Notes: generated from the sequence alone by a model not told the origin. Counted from the stretch's first letter, positions 9,513 to 17,945 are shown. The stretch is 64,000 bases of DNA from Novosphingobium nitrogenifigens DSM 19370 (GCF_000192575.1 NZ_GL876926.1:470994-534993), one strand, 5' to 3'. Numbers and translations are program-made.

Positions 9513-10887
9513 AAGCTTCGCGGTAGCGCTTGACGACGCGCAGAGCGATGAAGTTGAGCGCCAGCGTGACCAAGAACAGGGCCATGCCCAGCGCGAAGGC
9601 GGAAAGAGTCGCGGGGTGATCGAAACTGCCTTCGCCGGTCAGCATGGCGACGATCTGGAACGTGACCGTGGTCATGGCCTTGAACGGGTTCACCGTCAGA
9701 TTGGCGGTGGCACCGGCGGCCATGACGACGATCATGGTTTCCCCGATCGCGCGGCTGACGGCGAGCATCATGCCTGCGACGATCCCGGGCAGGGCGGCGG
9801 GAATGAGTACGCGGCGGATGGTTTCGGCGCGGGTTGCCCCCAGTGCGAGGCTGCCGTTGCGCATGTCGTTGGGGACTGCGGCAATGGCGTCGTCGGCCAT
9901 CGACGAGACGAAGGGAATGATCATCACGCCCATCACCAGACCTGCGGCCATGGCGCTTTCGGTCGAGGCATCGTTGATGCCGACAGCTTGCGCGAAATCG
10001 CGGATTTTGGGCGCAACGGTCAGCGCCGCGAAATAGCCATAGACCACGGTCGGAACCCCGGCGAGGATTTCGAGCAGCGGCTTGACCACGCTGCGGACCT
10101 GATGCGTCGCATATTGGGTGAGATAGATCGCGCTCATCAGGCCGAGCGGGATCGCGACGACCATGGCAATGACGGCGCCGATGTAGATCGTCCCCCAGAA
10201 CAGCGGGATGGCGCCGAACTGGTGTCCATCCGGAACGCCCACGCTCATCGGGTCGGGGGCCCAATGCAGGCCGAGGAGAAAATCAGTCGGGGAGACGAGG
10301 CGGAAAAACCGTATCGTTTCAAAGATAAGGCTCAGCATGATACCGGCCGTTGTCAGGATTGCTACCAGAGAGGCCAGCAAGAGCAGCCCCATGACGGCCC
10401 GTTCGACATGGGTGCGTGCGGCAAAGTCGGGGCGCAGTCGCAGGAAGGCGTGAGCGCCGCCAGCAAAGGCGATCACGATCGTCAGGACAAGGCCGATCAC
10501 CTGATAGCGGAAGATCGCTGCCCGGAACGGGATGACAAATGCCTCGGCGGCCGGATCAAAGACCGCCCGTGCCGCCCCGGTCGCGACCGCATGGGCCTGG
10601 GACAGGAGCGACTGGCGTTCGAACCCGAAGGCGGGAAGCGAGGAGGCCGCAGGCGTCGCGAGCACTTCGTGGCGGATCAGCACGGGGGAAACCCCGTTCC
10701 AGATCAGCACGAAGACAAGCGTCGGAACCGCGATCCACAGGCCGACGTACCAGGCGTGAAAGCCGGGCAGCGAATGGGTTCGTCCGGTGGGGCTTGCCAG
10801 ACGGAATGCGCGCGCCCGAGCCCTCGCGACCAGCCAGCCGACAAGGCTCAGCCCGAAAGCAAGCAGGGTAAGGATGGCTGGCGACAT
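9505..10887 (-). CDS. pstC: Phosphate ABC transporter permease PstC
   Basis: Second inner-membrane permease of the phosphate importer, 460 residues, longer than enterobacterial PstC. N-terminal helices at about 3-22 and 48-66 are followed by a periplasmic loop. The permease core begins near GTIYIGAVIAMVVAIPLG. The coupling loop reads LALGATRAETIRRVLIPAAL. The last codons overlap pstA by 8 bases, so the two permeases are probably made in equal amounts. It lies 78 bases downstream of pstS on the same strand. Confidence 0.94.
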   Translation of the reverse strand: MSPAILTLLAFGLSLVGWLVARARARAFRLASPTGRTHSLPGFHAWYVGLWIAVPTLVFVLIWNGVSPVLIRHEVLATPAASSLPAFGFERQSLLSQAHAVATGAARAVFDPAAEAFVIPFRAAIFRYQVIGLVLTIVIAFAGGAHAFLRLRPDFAARTHVERAVMGLLLLASLVAILTTAGIMLSLIFETIRFFRLVSPTDFLLGLHWAPDPMSVGVPDGHQFGAIPLFWGTIYIGAVIAMVVAIPLGLMSAIYLTQYATHQVRSVVKPLLEILAGVPTVVYGYFAALTVAPKIRDFAQAVGINDASTESAMAAGLVMGVMIIPFVSSMADDAIAAVPNDMRNGSLALGATRAETIRRVLIPAALPGIVAGMMLAVSRAIGETMIVVMAAGATANLTVNPFKAMTTVTFQIVAMLTGEGSFDHPATLSAFALGMALFLVTLALNFIALRVVKRYREAYE

Positions 10888-10965
10888 GGTTGCGGACGTT
10901 TCCTGATCTGGTGCGGGCGTCTGGACTGTTTCGGGTGAAACGGGCCAGTTCCGGGATGCGAATGG

Positions 10966-12048
10966 TTATTTCAGATCGGCTGAGGAGAGTGACGGCAATT
11001 CGGCGACTTTGCGGGCGCTTCCGGCCAGAACATCATCGGGCGCGATGACCATGCCGAGCCGGGCGAGAGTTCCACCCTTGCTCCACATCCTTGACCATTC
11101 AGTGACATAGGCGGAAAGTCCGGGGATCGCTCGCAAGTGCGCCTTCTTTACATAGATGTAGAGCGGGCGGGCGCCGGGATAGGAAAAATCGGCGATTGTC
11201 GCATAAGAGGGCCGAACCGAGCTCATGGTGAGGCCGGTCAGGCGATCGGCATTCTGTTCGAGGTAGGAATAGCCGAAAATGCCGATGGCATCGGAATTGG
11301 CCTCGATCTTCTGCACGATGAGATTGTCGTTCTCACCCGCGTCGACATAGGCGCCGTCCTCGCGCACTTCGCCGCAGATGGTGCCGTGGCGTGCCGGATC
11401 GCTGGTCGCCAGCGCCTTCATCGCCGGGTCGCTGTCGCACCCTCGGGTCAGGATCAGTTCCTTGAGCGCGTCGCGAGTCCCCGACGTGGATGGCGGACCA
11501 TAGACGAGAATCGGGATCGAGGGCATCGCCGGATCGACATCGTGCCATGTGCGCGCCGTATTGGGGTGGCCATAGGGGTTCTTGGCAAGGGCGCGATAGA
11601 CCCGTTCGGGCGTCAGCGGCAGATCGCCGCCAGCCTGGCTCCGCGCAAAGGCGACACCATCGAGACCCACTTCAATCTCGACGATGTCGCGCACGCCGTT
11701 GCGGGCGCATTCGTCGAATTCGGACTTCTTCATCCGCCGCGAGGCGTCCTCGATGTCGGGGAACTGCGGGCCGACCCCGGCGCAGAACAGCTTCATGCCG
11801 GCACCGGTGCCGGTCGATTCGATGATCGGCGACTTGAGCGTGCTGTCCGACCGGGCGAGTTCCTCGGCAACGGCCTTGGCAAAGGGATAGACTGTGGAGG
11901 AGCCGACAGCGCGCACCTGATCGCGCACGACGTCGCCGCTGTCGCATCCCGAGAGCGCGAGTGTGAGCGCGCTTGCCAGAACGGGGAAGAGCGCGCGCGA
12001 AGCGCGCTGCCCGGAGCGGAACCTGCCAGTGGGGAGATCAGCTTTCAT
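10966..12048 (-). CDS. pstS: Phosphate-binding lipoprotein of the Pst transporter (PstS-like)
   Basis: Captures phosphate in the periplasm and delivers it to PstCA. 360 residues. The N-terminal signal ends in a lipobox, LALSGC, so it is probably lipid-anchored. Ligand-binding features include VGSSTVYPFAKAVAEEL near the mature N-terminus, STGTGAGMKLFC, and GPPSTSGTRD in the middle. It belongs to the longer PstS/SphX-like group typical of alphaproteobacteria. The start at 12048 gives a normal signal peptide; an upstream in-frame ATG at 12123 adds residues without family character. A candidate PHO box precedes it, so it probably has its own phosphate-controlled promoter besides readthrough from phoR. 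Confidence 0.92.
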   Translation of the reverse strand: MKADLPTGRFRSGQRASRALFPVLASALTLALSGCDSGDVVRDQVRAVGSSTVYPFAKAVAEELARSDSTLKSPIIESTGTGAGMKLFCAGVGPQFPDIEDASRRMKKSEFDECARNGVRDIVEIEVGLDGVAFARSQAGGDLPLTPERVYRALAKNPYGHPNTARTWHDVDPAMPSIPILVYGPPSTSGTRDALKELILTRGCDSDPAMKALATSDPARHGTICGEVREDGAYVDAGENDNLIVQKIEANSDAIGIFGYSYLEQNADRLTGLTMSSVRPSYATIADFSYPGARPLYIYVKKAHLRAIPGLSAYVTEWSRMWSKGGTLARLGMVIAPDDVLAGSARKVAELPSLSSADLK

Positions 12049-12125
12049 CGCCGGATAACTTTCCCTCGTTCGCGCGGCGGACGTTCTCTTCGTGATAGAA
12101 GACGCCCCGGCATGCGGTGCCATTG

Positions 12126-12141
12126 TGACGGTGTTATGACA
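12126..12141 (-). promoter_or_regulatory. Candidate PHO box upstream of pstS
   Basis: On the minus strand, TGTCA (12141-12137), six bases, then CGTCA (12130-12126), matching the TGTCA-N6-TGTCA repeat with one mismatch. It overlaps the last codons of phoR and ends 77 bases before the pstS start, leaving room for a promoter. Confidence 0.6.
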
Positions 12142-13429
12142 ATTCCCTGTCTGGTGTCTGCTCGTCCCGGGCCTGATCTTTCAAGGGCATCGAGACGAGT
12201 CCCAATCGAACCGTGACCGTCGTGCCGCTGCCTAGCTTGCTGGTGACGTCGAGTTTGCCGCGATGGCGCTCGACGATGTGCTTGACGATGGCAAGGCCAA
12301 GGCCGGTGCCCCCGGCCATGCGGCTGCGGCCCGGATCGGTGCGATAGAAACGACGGGTGAGATAGGGAATGTGGTCGGGGTGAATGCCCTCGCCGTGATC
12401 GGTCACGCTGAGGACGGCTTCGCGCCCGTCTCGTGCGACATGCACTTCGACGGGTTGCTTGGGGTCGCCGTACTTCATGGAATTGTCGATCAGGTTACGG
12501 ATTACCTGATCGAGTTGCTGGCGGTCGCCCTGGACGATCGCTTCGTCGGTAGAGACGATGATGCGTTCTTCGCCAAGGGTCGCGTCGACTTCGGCACCGA
12601 TCGAGGCGGCCAATTGCCCGAGGTCGACGCGGTCGCGCGGGATGTCGTGCTTTTCGGCCTCGATTCGCGACAGCGACATCAGATCCTCGACCAGATGCTG
12701 GAGCCGTTTCGCCTCGCGCAGGACGGTCGCGTGAAAGCGGGCGCTCGTCGCTGCGTCGATCTTTGCCTCGGGATCGGAAAGCGTTTCGATATAGCCGATG
12801 ATCGAGGCGAGGGGGGTGCGCAATTCGTGGCTGGCATTGGCGACGAAATCGGTATGGGCGCGACTGATGTCGGCCTCGGCCGTCCGGTTGACCAGCTCGA
12901 TCAGCGAATAGGACTTGTCGATCGGGACGCGACGGACCTGCCAGATGCTGCGCGGGCTGGTGAGGCCGCGCACGGTGACGGTGCCTTCAGGGCTGTCGAG
13001 CAGTGTGATCGCTTCGGGATGGCGCAGGGCCATGCGCGCGTCCTGTCCGACGATATGTTGCCCCAGTTCCTCGCGCGAGGCGGCGTTGGCCGCGACGATA
13101 CGCTGTCCTTCGAGCATCATGACCGGAACGCCGAACGGTTCGATCAGGTCGACCATGGCCTGCCTCGACACGCTGCCTTCCTGTGCCACGCGGACCTGGA
13201 TCACCGGTTCGGGTTGCGAAAGCCAGAGCGAGCCGAGCCAGAGGATCATGACCGCCACGATCAGGACGGGATCGGCATTGGCCACCAGCATCCCCACCCC
13301 GGTGATCAGGGCGACGACGATCCCGGACCACGGGGGGCCGGACAGGCGAAAGCCTGCATGAGCCTTGGCGCCTGACGCGGGCTGGCTCGATGGCGCGGAT
13401 TCGGAATTGTTGGGAAGAAGCGCGTTCAT
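12134..13429 (-). CDS. phoR: Phosphate regulon sensor histidine kinase PhoR
   Basis: Membrane sensor kinase that phosphorylates PhoB under phosphate limitation. 431 residues. A hydrophobic hairpin at about 34-70 is followed by a PAS-like region, then the dimerisation box NASHELRTPLASIIGYIETL with the phospho-accepting histidine. The ATP-binding part has NLIDNSMKYG (N box), DHGEGI (G1) and GGTGLGLAIVKHI (G2). It is the first gene of the pho-pst operon here, upstream of pstS, whereas enterobacteria pair phoR with phoB. Confidence 0.94.
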   Translation of the reverse strand: MNALLPNNSESAPSSQPASGAKAHAGFRLSGPPWSGIVVALITGVGMLVANADPVLIVAVMILWLGSLWLSQPEPVIQVRVAQEGSVSRQAMVDLIEPFGVPVMMLEGQRIVAANAASREELGQHIVGQDARMALRHPEAITLLDSPEGTVTVRGLTSPRSIWQVRRVPIDKSYSLIELVNRTAEADISRAHTDFVANASHELRTPLASIIGYIETLSDPEAKIDAATSARFHATVLREAKRLQHLVEDLMSLSRIEAEKHDIPRDRVDLGQLAASIGAEVDATLGEERIIVSTDEAIVQGDRQQLDQVIRNLIDNSMKYGDPKQPVEVHVARDGREAVLSVTDHGEGIHPDHIPYLTRRFYRTDPGRSRMAGGTGLGLAIVKHIVERHRGKLDVTSKLGSGTTVTVRLGLVSMPLKDQARDEQTPDRELS

Positions 13430-13475
13430 GGGCCGCTTATCGTCTCAGGAGGGACCGCTCGGTACAAGCCGTTCA

Positions 13476-13491
13476 TGACCGAATTCTGACA
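13476..13491 (-). promoter_or_regulatory. Candidate PHO box upstream of phoR
   Basis: On the minus strand, TGTCA (13491-13487), six bases, then GGTCA (13480-13476), an 11-base direct repeat with one mismatch to the PHO consensus. It ends 46 bases before the phoR start, at the head of the whole pho-pst operon. Confidence 0.6.
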
Positions 13492-13646
13492 ATCCTTCTC
13501 CGGGCGACTTTCGTCTGTGCAGGGGGTTTGCGTGCGCAGGGGGATCTGTCGGTCGGGGCATCGCAAAGTTTGTAAAAGTGTAACGGTTTGTGATAATCAC
13601 TTGCAATAGCATTGCTGGCACAAGGCCTTGCGCCTAAGCGTGCGGT

Positions 13647-14303
13647 GTGAACGGAAACGCGCCTCTCTCGCCTTCTCAGCCTCCCCGCAAACGCCGCATT
13701 TCGCGTGGCTGGTGGTTGAAGCAAATCCATACATGGCACTGGATCAGTGCGGCAGTCGCACTGGCCGGAATGCTCATGTTCGCTCTGACTGGGCTGACAC
13801 TCAATCATGCGGACCTGATCCCGGCGACGCCGCGGGTCGTCGATCGCGGGGGCAAGCTTCAACCGTCGCTGTTGTCGCTGGTGCAGAAATCGCCGTCCGC
13901 ATCCGATGCACCGCTCCCGGCTGTCGTGGCGCGAGCCGTGGCGGGGGAAGTCGGGCTCGACCCTGCCGGTCGGGCGGCCGAATGGAATGAAGGCGAAGTC
14001 TATGTGGCGATGCCGCGCGCGGGCGGGGACGCCTGGGTCAGCATCGACCGGATGTCCGGCGAGATCAAATCCGAGACCACTGATCAGGGGCTGATCGCGT
14101 CGCTCAATGACCTGCACAAGGGGCGCAATACCGGACTGGTCTGGCGTCTCTTCATCGATGCGTTCGCGGCGGCGGTCCTGCTGTTTTCGGGAACGGGCCT
14201 GTTGCTGCTCCAGTTCCACGCCAATCACCGCAAGAAGACCTGGCCTCTGGTCGGCGCGGGTGTGGCGATTCCCCTGCTTTTGCTGATTTTCTTTGTCCAT
14301 TGA
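13647..14303 (+). CDS. PepSY-associated transmembrane protein
   Basis: 218 residues. A first membrane helix follows RGWWLKQIHTWHWISAAVAL and ends near LTGLTLNHADLI. A PepSY-like periplasmic domain occupies about residues 60-150. Two more helices lie at the C-terminus (about 165-190 and 198-217). Histidines at the helix ends (IHTWHW, LNHAD, QFHANH) could bind b-type haem, as proposed for PepSY-TM proteins that carry electrons across the inner membrane. The start is GTG at 13647. It leads a four-gene cluster with DUF2271, DUF4198 and ApbE (gaps of 15 and 12 bases, then a 4-base overlap), so a redox role is likely. Confidence 0.8.
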   Translation: MNGNAPLSPSQPPRKRRISRGWWLKQIHTWHWISAAVALAGMLMFALTGLTLNHADLIPATPRVVDRGGKLQPSLLSLVQKSPSASDAPLPAVVARAVAGEVGLDPAGRAAEWNEGEVYVAMPRAGGDAWVSIDRMSGEIKSETTDQGLIASLNDLHKGRNTGLVWRLFIDAFAAAVLLFSGTGLLLLQFHANHRKKTWPLVGAGVAIPLLLLIFFVH

Positions 14304-14318
14304 AAGGCATCGCCGCCC

Positions 14319-14804
14319 ATGAAATCACGGATGCTCACTCTTGTCGCGGGCGCGGTCGTCGCGGTTCCGGCGGCCCATGCGGGGACCGTCACGGTCACTC
14401 TGCCGCGTCTGGCCATCGCGGAATACAAGAAGCCCTATGTCGCCGGGTGGATCGAGCCGGCCGGAGGCGGCGCCGCGCGCAGCCTGTTCGTGTGGTATGA
14501 CATCCATCGCGGTGGCAACGAACCGGGTACCAAATGGCTCTCGGAGCTGCGCTCTTGGTGGCGCAAGTCGGGCCGGATGCTGCAGCTGCCCGCCGACGGC
14601 GTGAGCGGCGCGACGCGTGGACCGGGAACGTACACGATCCCGTTGCCGTCGGGACTGGCCCCCGGGAACTATGTGGTGAGTGTTGAAGCGGGGCGCGAAC
14701 ATGGCGGTCGCGAACTGGTGAGCGTGCCGGTTACGGTTCCCGGTGGTGGTGGGCACGGTTCGGGCAAGACCGAACTGGGCGCTGTTGTCGTGTCGGCGCG
14801 GTAA
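14319..14804 (+). CDS. DUF2271 periplasmic protein, candidate FMN carrier
   Basis: 161 residues with a signal peptide ending near VPAAHA (residue 21). The rest is a compact beta-rich DUF2271 domain (TKWLSELRSWWRKSGR in the centre). Residues 93-99 read DGVSGAT, which fits the ApbE flavinylation motif in which the final threonine (T99) receives FMN. Since apbE is encoded two genes downstream and a PepSY membrane protein directly upstream, the protein is probably a periplasmic flavoprotein fed with electrons from the membrane. The family call is seen in the sequence. The flavin attachment is inferred from motif and context. Confidence 0.75.
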   Translation: MKSRMLTLVAGAVVAVPAAHAGTVTVTLPRLAIAEYKKPYVAGWIEPAGGGAARSLFVWYDIHRGGNEPGTKWLSELRSWWRKSGRMLQLPADGVSGATRGPGTYTIPLPSGLAPGNYVVSVEAGREHGGRELVSVPVTVPGGGGHGSGKTELGAVVVSAR

Positions 14805-14816
14805 GGAGTTCCATTC

Positions 14817-15737
14817 ATGAAGCCTCTGTTCGGCGCCATTCTGGCCGCCGCTCTGTTCGTGCCGGGTATCGCGCGGGCCGACGATCCCTTTATCCTTCCC
14901 TCTTCGACCAGTCTTTCAGGAGAGGGGGCAACCGTCACGTTCGACGCGGCTGGATCGGATCACCTGTTCTTCTTCGATCATCGACCGATCCAGCTCGGAT
15001 CGATCACGGCATGGAAGGCCGACGGATCGGCGGCGGCGCTGGCCAATGCGATGCAGGGGCGTTTCCGGTCAGTCTTCGACCTGAAGCTCGATCAGCAGGG
15101 TACGTGGAAAGTGGCCAGCGATCAGACGATGATCACCGGAACGTTCAAGGAGAATGGACAAGAGCGCCGCGTCGGTGGACGGCCCGGTGGTCCCGGTGGT
15201 CCCGGTGGTCCCGGTGGTCCCGGTGGTCCCGGTGGTCCCGGTGGTCCCGGTGGCGGGGAAGGCGAACGGCGACCGGCTGGTGAGGCTCCCCGTCTTCCTC
15301 CTGTCGCGTTCAAGGATATTCCCGCCGATGCAACCGACATCCATCTGACCGAGGTCGTCCGCACGACCGCGACATACGTGACGCTCGGCGCGCCGACCAC
15401 GACCGTGCTCAAGCCGGTCGGCAAGGGGCTTGAATTCGATCCGCTCACGCATCCCAACGAACTGGCGGCCGGGGAAACGGCGCGCTTTCGTTTCCTTGTC
15501 GATGGCAAGCCGGCCGCGCACGTCAAAGTGACGGTGATCCCCGGTGGCGATCGCTATCGCGAGGATCTGGGAGAGCGCGACTTCACCACCGGTCCCGATG
15601 GCGTGGTTACGATCAAGTGGCCGAGCGCGGGGATGTACTGGCTTGGCGCCGAAGCCGAGGACCACAATCCGTCGGAAAAGAAGGCCGAAGTTCGCAAGAT
15701 GGACACGGCCGTCACGCTGGAAGTCATGACCCCGTGA
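14817..15737 (+). CDS. DUF4198 periplasmic protein with a glycine-rich repeat
   Basis: 306 residues with a signal peptide ending near PGIARA (residue 21). The N-terminal part (DDPFILPSSTSLSGEGATV) and the C-terminal immunoglobulin-like part (LVDGKPAAHVKVTVIPGGDR and GMYWLGAEAED) are typical of DUF4198, a family often found with metal or nickel transport and redox clusters. Between them, at about residues 124-147, lies a run of seven Gly-Gly-Pro units not expected in the family, likely a flexible linker. It ends in a 4-base overlap with apbE. Function unknown; it may help the flavin module dock or bind metal. Confidence 0.75.
   Translation: MKPLFGAILAAALFVPGIARADDPFILPSSTSLSGEGATVTFDAAGSDHLFFFDHRPIQLGSITAWKADGSAAALANAMQGRFRSVFDLKLDQQGTWKVASDQTMITGTFKENGQERRVGGRPGGPGGPGGPGGPGGPGGPGGPGGGEGERRPAGEAPRLPPVAFKDIPADATDIHLTEVVRTTATYVTLGAPTTTVLKPVGKGLEFDPLTHPNELAAGETARFRFLVDGKPAAHVKVTVIPGGDRYREDLGERDFTTGPDGVVTIKWPSAGMYWLGAEAEDHNPSEKKAEVRKMDTAVTLEVMTP
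15186..15248 (+). repeat. Seven perfect 9-bp repeats inside the DUF4198 gene
   Basis: The unit GGTGGTCCC occurs seven times in a row without any change and encodes (Gly-Gly-Pro)7. Being 9 bp, changes in copy number would keep the reading frame and only alter linker length. Synonymous codons are identical in every unit, which points to recent expansion by slippage. Confidence 0.95.
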
Positions 15738-16732
15738 CAGTCACGGAGCTTCGGATCGCATTGCCGGACAAGGTTGCGCCCGATGCCTTTGGACGATGCG
15801 ATCCGAAGCTGCCTGTCGAGATGCTTGCGGGTCAAGCCCTGGGGACGTTCTGGCAAGTGCGGTTCGTCTCGCGCGGAAAGGTCGGGCCCGACGATGTGCG
15901 GACCGCGATCGGGCGCCGTCTCGACGCCATTGTTGCGGAAATGAGCCAGTGGGAGCCGGGATCGGTTCTCTCTAGGTTCAATCGGATGGAAGCGGGCGAA
16001 GAGATCGTCCTGCCTACCGATTTCGCGAAAGTGATCGGGACTGCGCTCGACATTGCCGGGCGGAGCGAAGGGGCCTTCGATCCGACCCATGGGCGGGCGG
16101 CGGCTCTGCTGGGGTTCGGTGCGGAACCGGCGCGCGCGGACCTGTCCCCTACCGACCTCAAGGACGCATTCGATCAGGCAGGGTGGCAACGGTTGGCGTT
16201 CGATCCGCAAACGCGGCGCCTGTGTCAGCCCGGCGGGCTCTGGCTAGACTTCTCGGGCATTGCCAAGGGGTTTGCTGTCGATGCGGTGGCCGATCTGCTC
16301 GGCGAACTGGGGATCGAGGACGCGCTTGTCGAAATCGGCGGCGAACTGGTCGCCCGTGGGCTGAGGCCGGATGCACAGCCGTGGTGGGTCGATCTCGAAT
16401 CGCCCCCCGGCGCGGTTCTGGCGCCGTTACGGATCGGATTGCATCAGGCGTCCGTGGCGACATCGGGAGACTATGTGCGGGGGCTTCACACGATTGATCC
16501 TTCGACCGGAAGGCCGCTTCCATCCCGGATAGCCTCGGTCAGTGTGCTTCACGACAATGCGATGCTTGCCGATGCCTGGGCCACGGCCTTGACCGTACTG
16601 GGCCCTGATCGTGGTCTGGTGCTGGCCGATCGGAAAGGAATTGCCGCTCGTTTCGTCGAACGCCTGCCCGGGCAGGACCCGGCTTTTGCGGAAACGATCA
16701 GTGCGGCCCTGGCGCGCATGATCGAGGATTAG
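15734..16732 (+). CDS. apbE: FAD:protein FMN transferase (ApbE)
   Basis: Transfers FMN from FAD to a threonine or serine of target proteins, outside the cytoplasm. 332 residues from a GTG start at 15734 that overlaps the DUF4198 stop. Family motifs: MSQWEPGSVLSRFNRM near residue 80, LDFSGIAKGFAVDAVADLL near 170, VEIGGELVARG, and SVATSGDYVRG before HTIDPSTGRPLP. No clear signal peptide or lipobox is visible, so export is not obvious, which is unusual for ApbE. The upstream extension of the frame lies inside the DUF4198 gene and was rejected. Its likely substrate is the DUF2271 protein of the same cluster. Confidence 0.9.
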   Translation: MTVTELRIALPDKVAPDAFGRCDPKLPVEMLAGQALGTFWQVRFVSRGKVGPDDVRTAIGRRLDAIVAEMSQWEPGSVLSRFNRMEAGEEIVLPTDFAKVIGTALDIAGRSEGAFDPTHGRAAALLGFGAEPARADLSPTDLKDAFDQAGWQRLAFDPQTRRLCQPGGLWLDFSGIAKGFAVDAVADLLGELGIEDALVEIGGELVARGLRPDAQPWWVDLESPPGAVLAPLRIGLHQASVATSGDYVRGLHTIDPSTGRPLPSRIASVSVLHDNAMLADAWATALTVLGPDRGLVLADRKGIAARFVERLPGQDPAFAETISAALARMIED

Positions 16733-16844
16733 GGCGTCATACGCCACCGAAACCGGGTGGTTCCGCATTGAAACGGAATGGGCGGACGGCGAGACCGTTG
16801 CCGCATCGGGCAATGGGGCATGATGCGCGGAGTGACATTCCATC

Positions 16845-17591
16845 GTGGTCAAGGTCAGCATCATCACCCCGACATACGAGCGGCATCATTTCCATGCGCG
16901 CCTTCGCGATTGCGTTCTGGCGCAGACCTGTGACGATATCGAATGGCTGGTTCTGGACGACAGCACTTTGCCGTCTCCAGTCCTGACCGAGATTGCCGAT
17001 CCGCGCTTGCGCTATGTTCATGATTGTCGGCGCCGATCGATCGGGGCGAAGCGCAATGCCCTGGTGGCCATGGCGTGTGGCGAGATCATCGTCCATGTCG
17101 ACGATGACGACTATTACAGCCCGGACTACGTGGCGACGATGGTCGATACCATCTCGGGCATGGGGGCGGATTTCATCAACTTGCGCGGATGGTTCCTGTT
17201 CGATCGCCGGGCCATGTTCCTTGGCTATTGGGATCTGACCGTTCCTTGCGGTGCGTTTCATGTCTGTGATGGGATCGGCGTCGAACTGGTCGTGATCGAC
17301 GACCCGACGGTCCTGGCGGGGACCGAACTCGGCTGGGGCTTCGGTTTTGCCTATCGCCGGACGGTCTGGGAAGCGATCGGCTTTCCCGATCAGGATTTCG
17401 ATGAGGACGGCGCCTTTTCGCGGGCGGCCCATGCTCGTTTCCGTTGCGGCTATCTGCTCGATCGACAGGGCCTGTGCCTGCACGAGGTGCATGGCGGGAA
17501 CACGTCGCGCGCGTTTGCGCAATCGAACGTTCCGATCTTTCTCTTACCGCGCCTGTTTCCCGATTACCGGATGATCGAATCGGACGTGTGA
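16845..17591 (+). CDS. Family 2 glycosyltransferase
   Basis: 248 residues, soluble. GT-A fold with the N-terminal nucleotide-binding strand VSIITPTYERH, WLVLDDS, and the metal-binding acidic cluster HVDDDDYYSPDYV near residue 88. The region GRRSIGAKRNALVAMACGE is typical of GT2 enzymes. It starts at a GTG at 16845; no other start gives the complete first strand. It stands alone, about 110 bases after apbE, with the downstream gene on the other strand. Donor and acceptor sugars cannot be read from the sequence. Confidence 0.8.
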   Translation: MVKVSIITPTYERHHFHARLRDCVLAQTCDDIEWLVLDDSTLPSPVLTEIADPRLRYVHDCRRRSIGAKRNALVAMACGEIIVHVDDDDYYSPDYVATMVDTISGMGADFINLRGWFLFDRRAMFLGYWDLTVPCGAFHVCDGIGVELVVIDDPTVLAGTELGWGFGFAYRRTVWEAIGFPDQDFDEDGAFSRAAHARFRCGYLLDRQGLCLHEVHGGNTSRAFAQSNVPIFLLPRLFPDYRMIESDV

Positions 17592-17603
17592 TCGTTTGGC
17601 GAA

Positions 17604-17816
17604 TCAGATGCCCGAGCGGAGGCTGACTGCGAAACAGACGATGGCCAGAATCAGGGCGAGCGTCGAAACCATGCCCCAGGAAATCAGCGACACTTTGTCG
17701 AGATCGCGACGGCGCGTGTTCATCCAGTCGCGCAAAGCTGCACCGAACGCCACGAGTGCAGCGACGATGCCGATGGCGAGAAAAGGATGGATGGCGAAGA
17801 ACGCTGGGAGATCCAT
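17604..17816 (-). CDS. Small two-helix membrane protein of unknown function
   Basis: 70 residues from the ATG at 17816 (MDLPAFFAIHPFLAIG). Two hydrophobic segments at about 9-28 and 45-65 are separated by a charged stretch, DWMNTRRRDLDKVS. An in-frame ATG at 17885 exists, but the extra residues contain no family feature. I do not recognise it. It lies convergent with the glycosyltransferase gene and directly downstream of two tRNA-Glu genes on the same strand. Confidence 0.5.
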   Translation of the reverse strand: MDLPAFFAIHPFLAIGIVAALVAFGAALRDWMNTRRRDLDKVSLISWGMVSTLALILAIVCFAVSLRSGI

Positions 17817-17945
17817 GATCGTACCCGGACCGGGAAAACCCGCCGCGCGTTGTATCGCGCATCCGCAGTGTTTCGGGTCTGTCACCAGATGGGGGCTGGT
17901 CTCTCGTTTGGTGAGAGTGTTTCGGATCGCTATCCGAAAAGCCTA

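Noticed and set aside
15186..15248. Repeat array as a possible CRISPR
   Set aside because: Units are 9 bp with no spacers and lie in frame within a protein gene.
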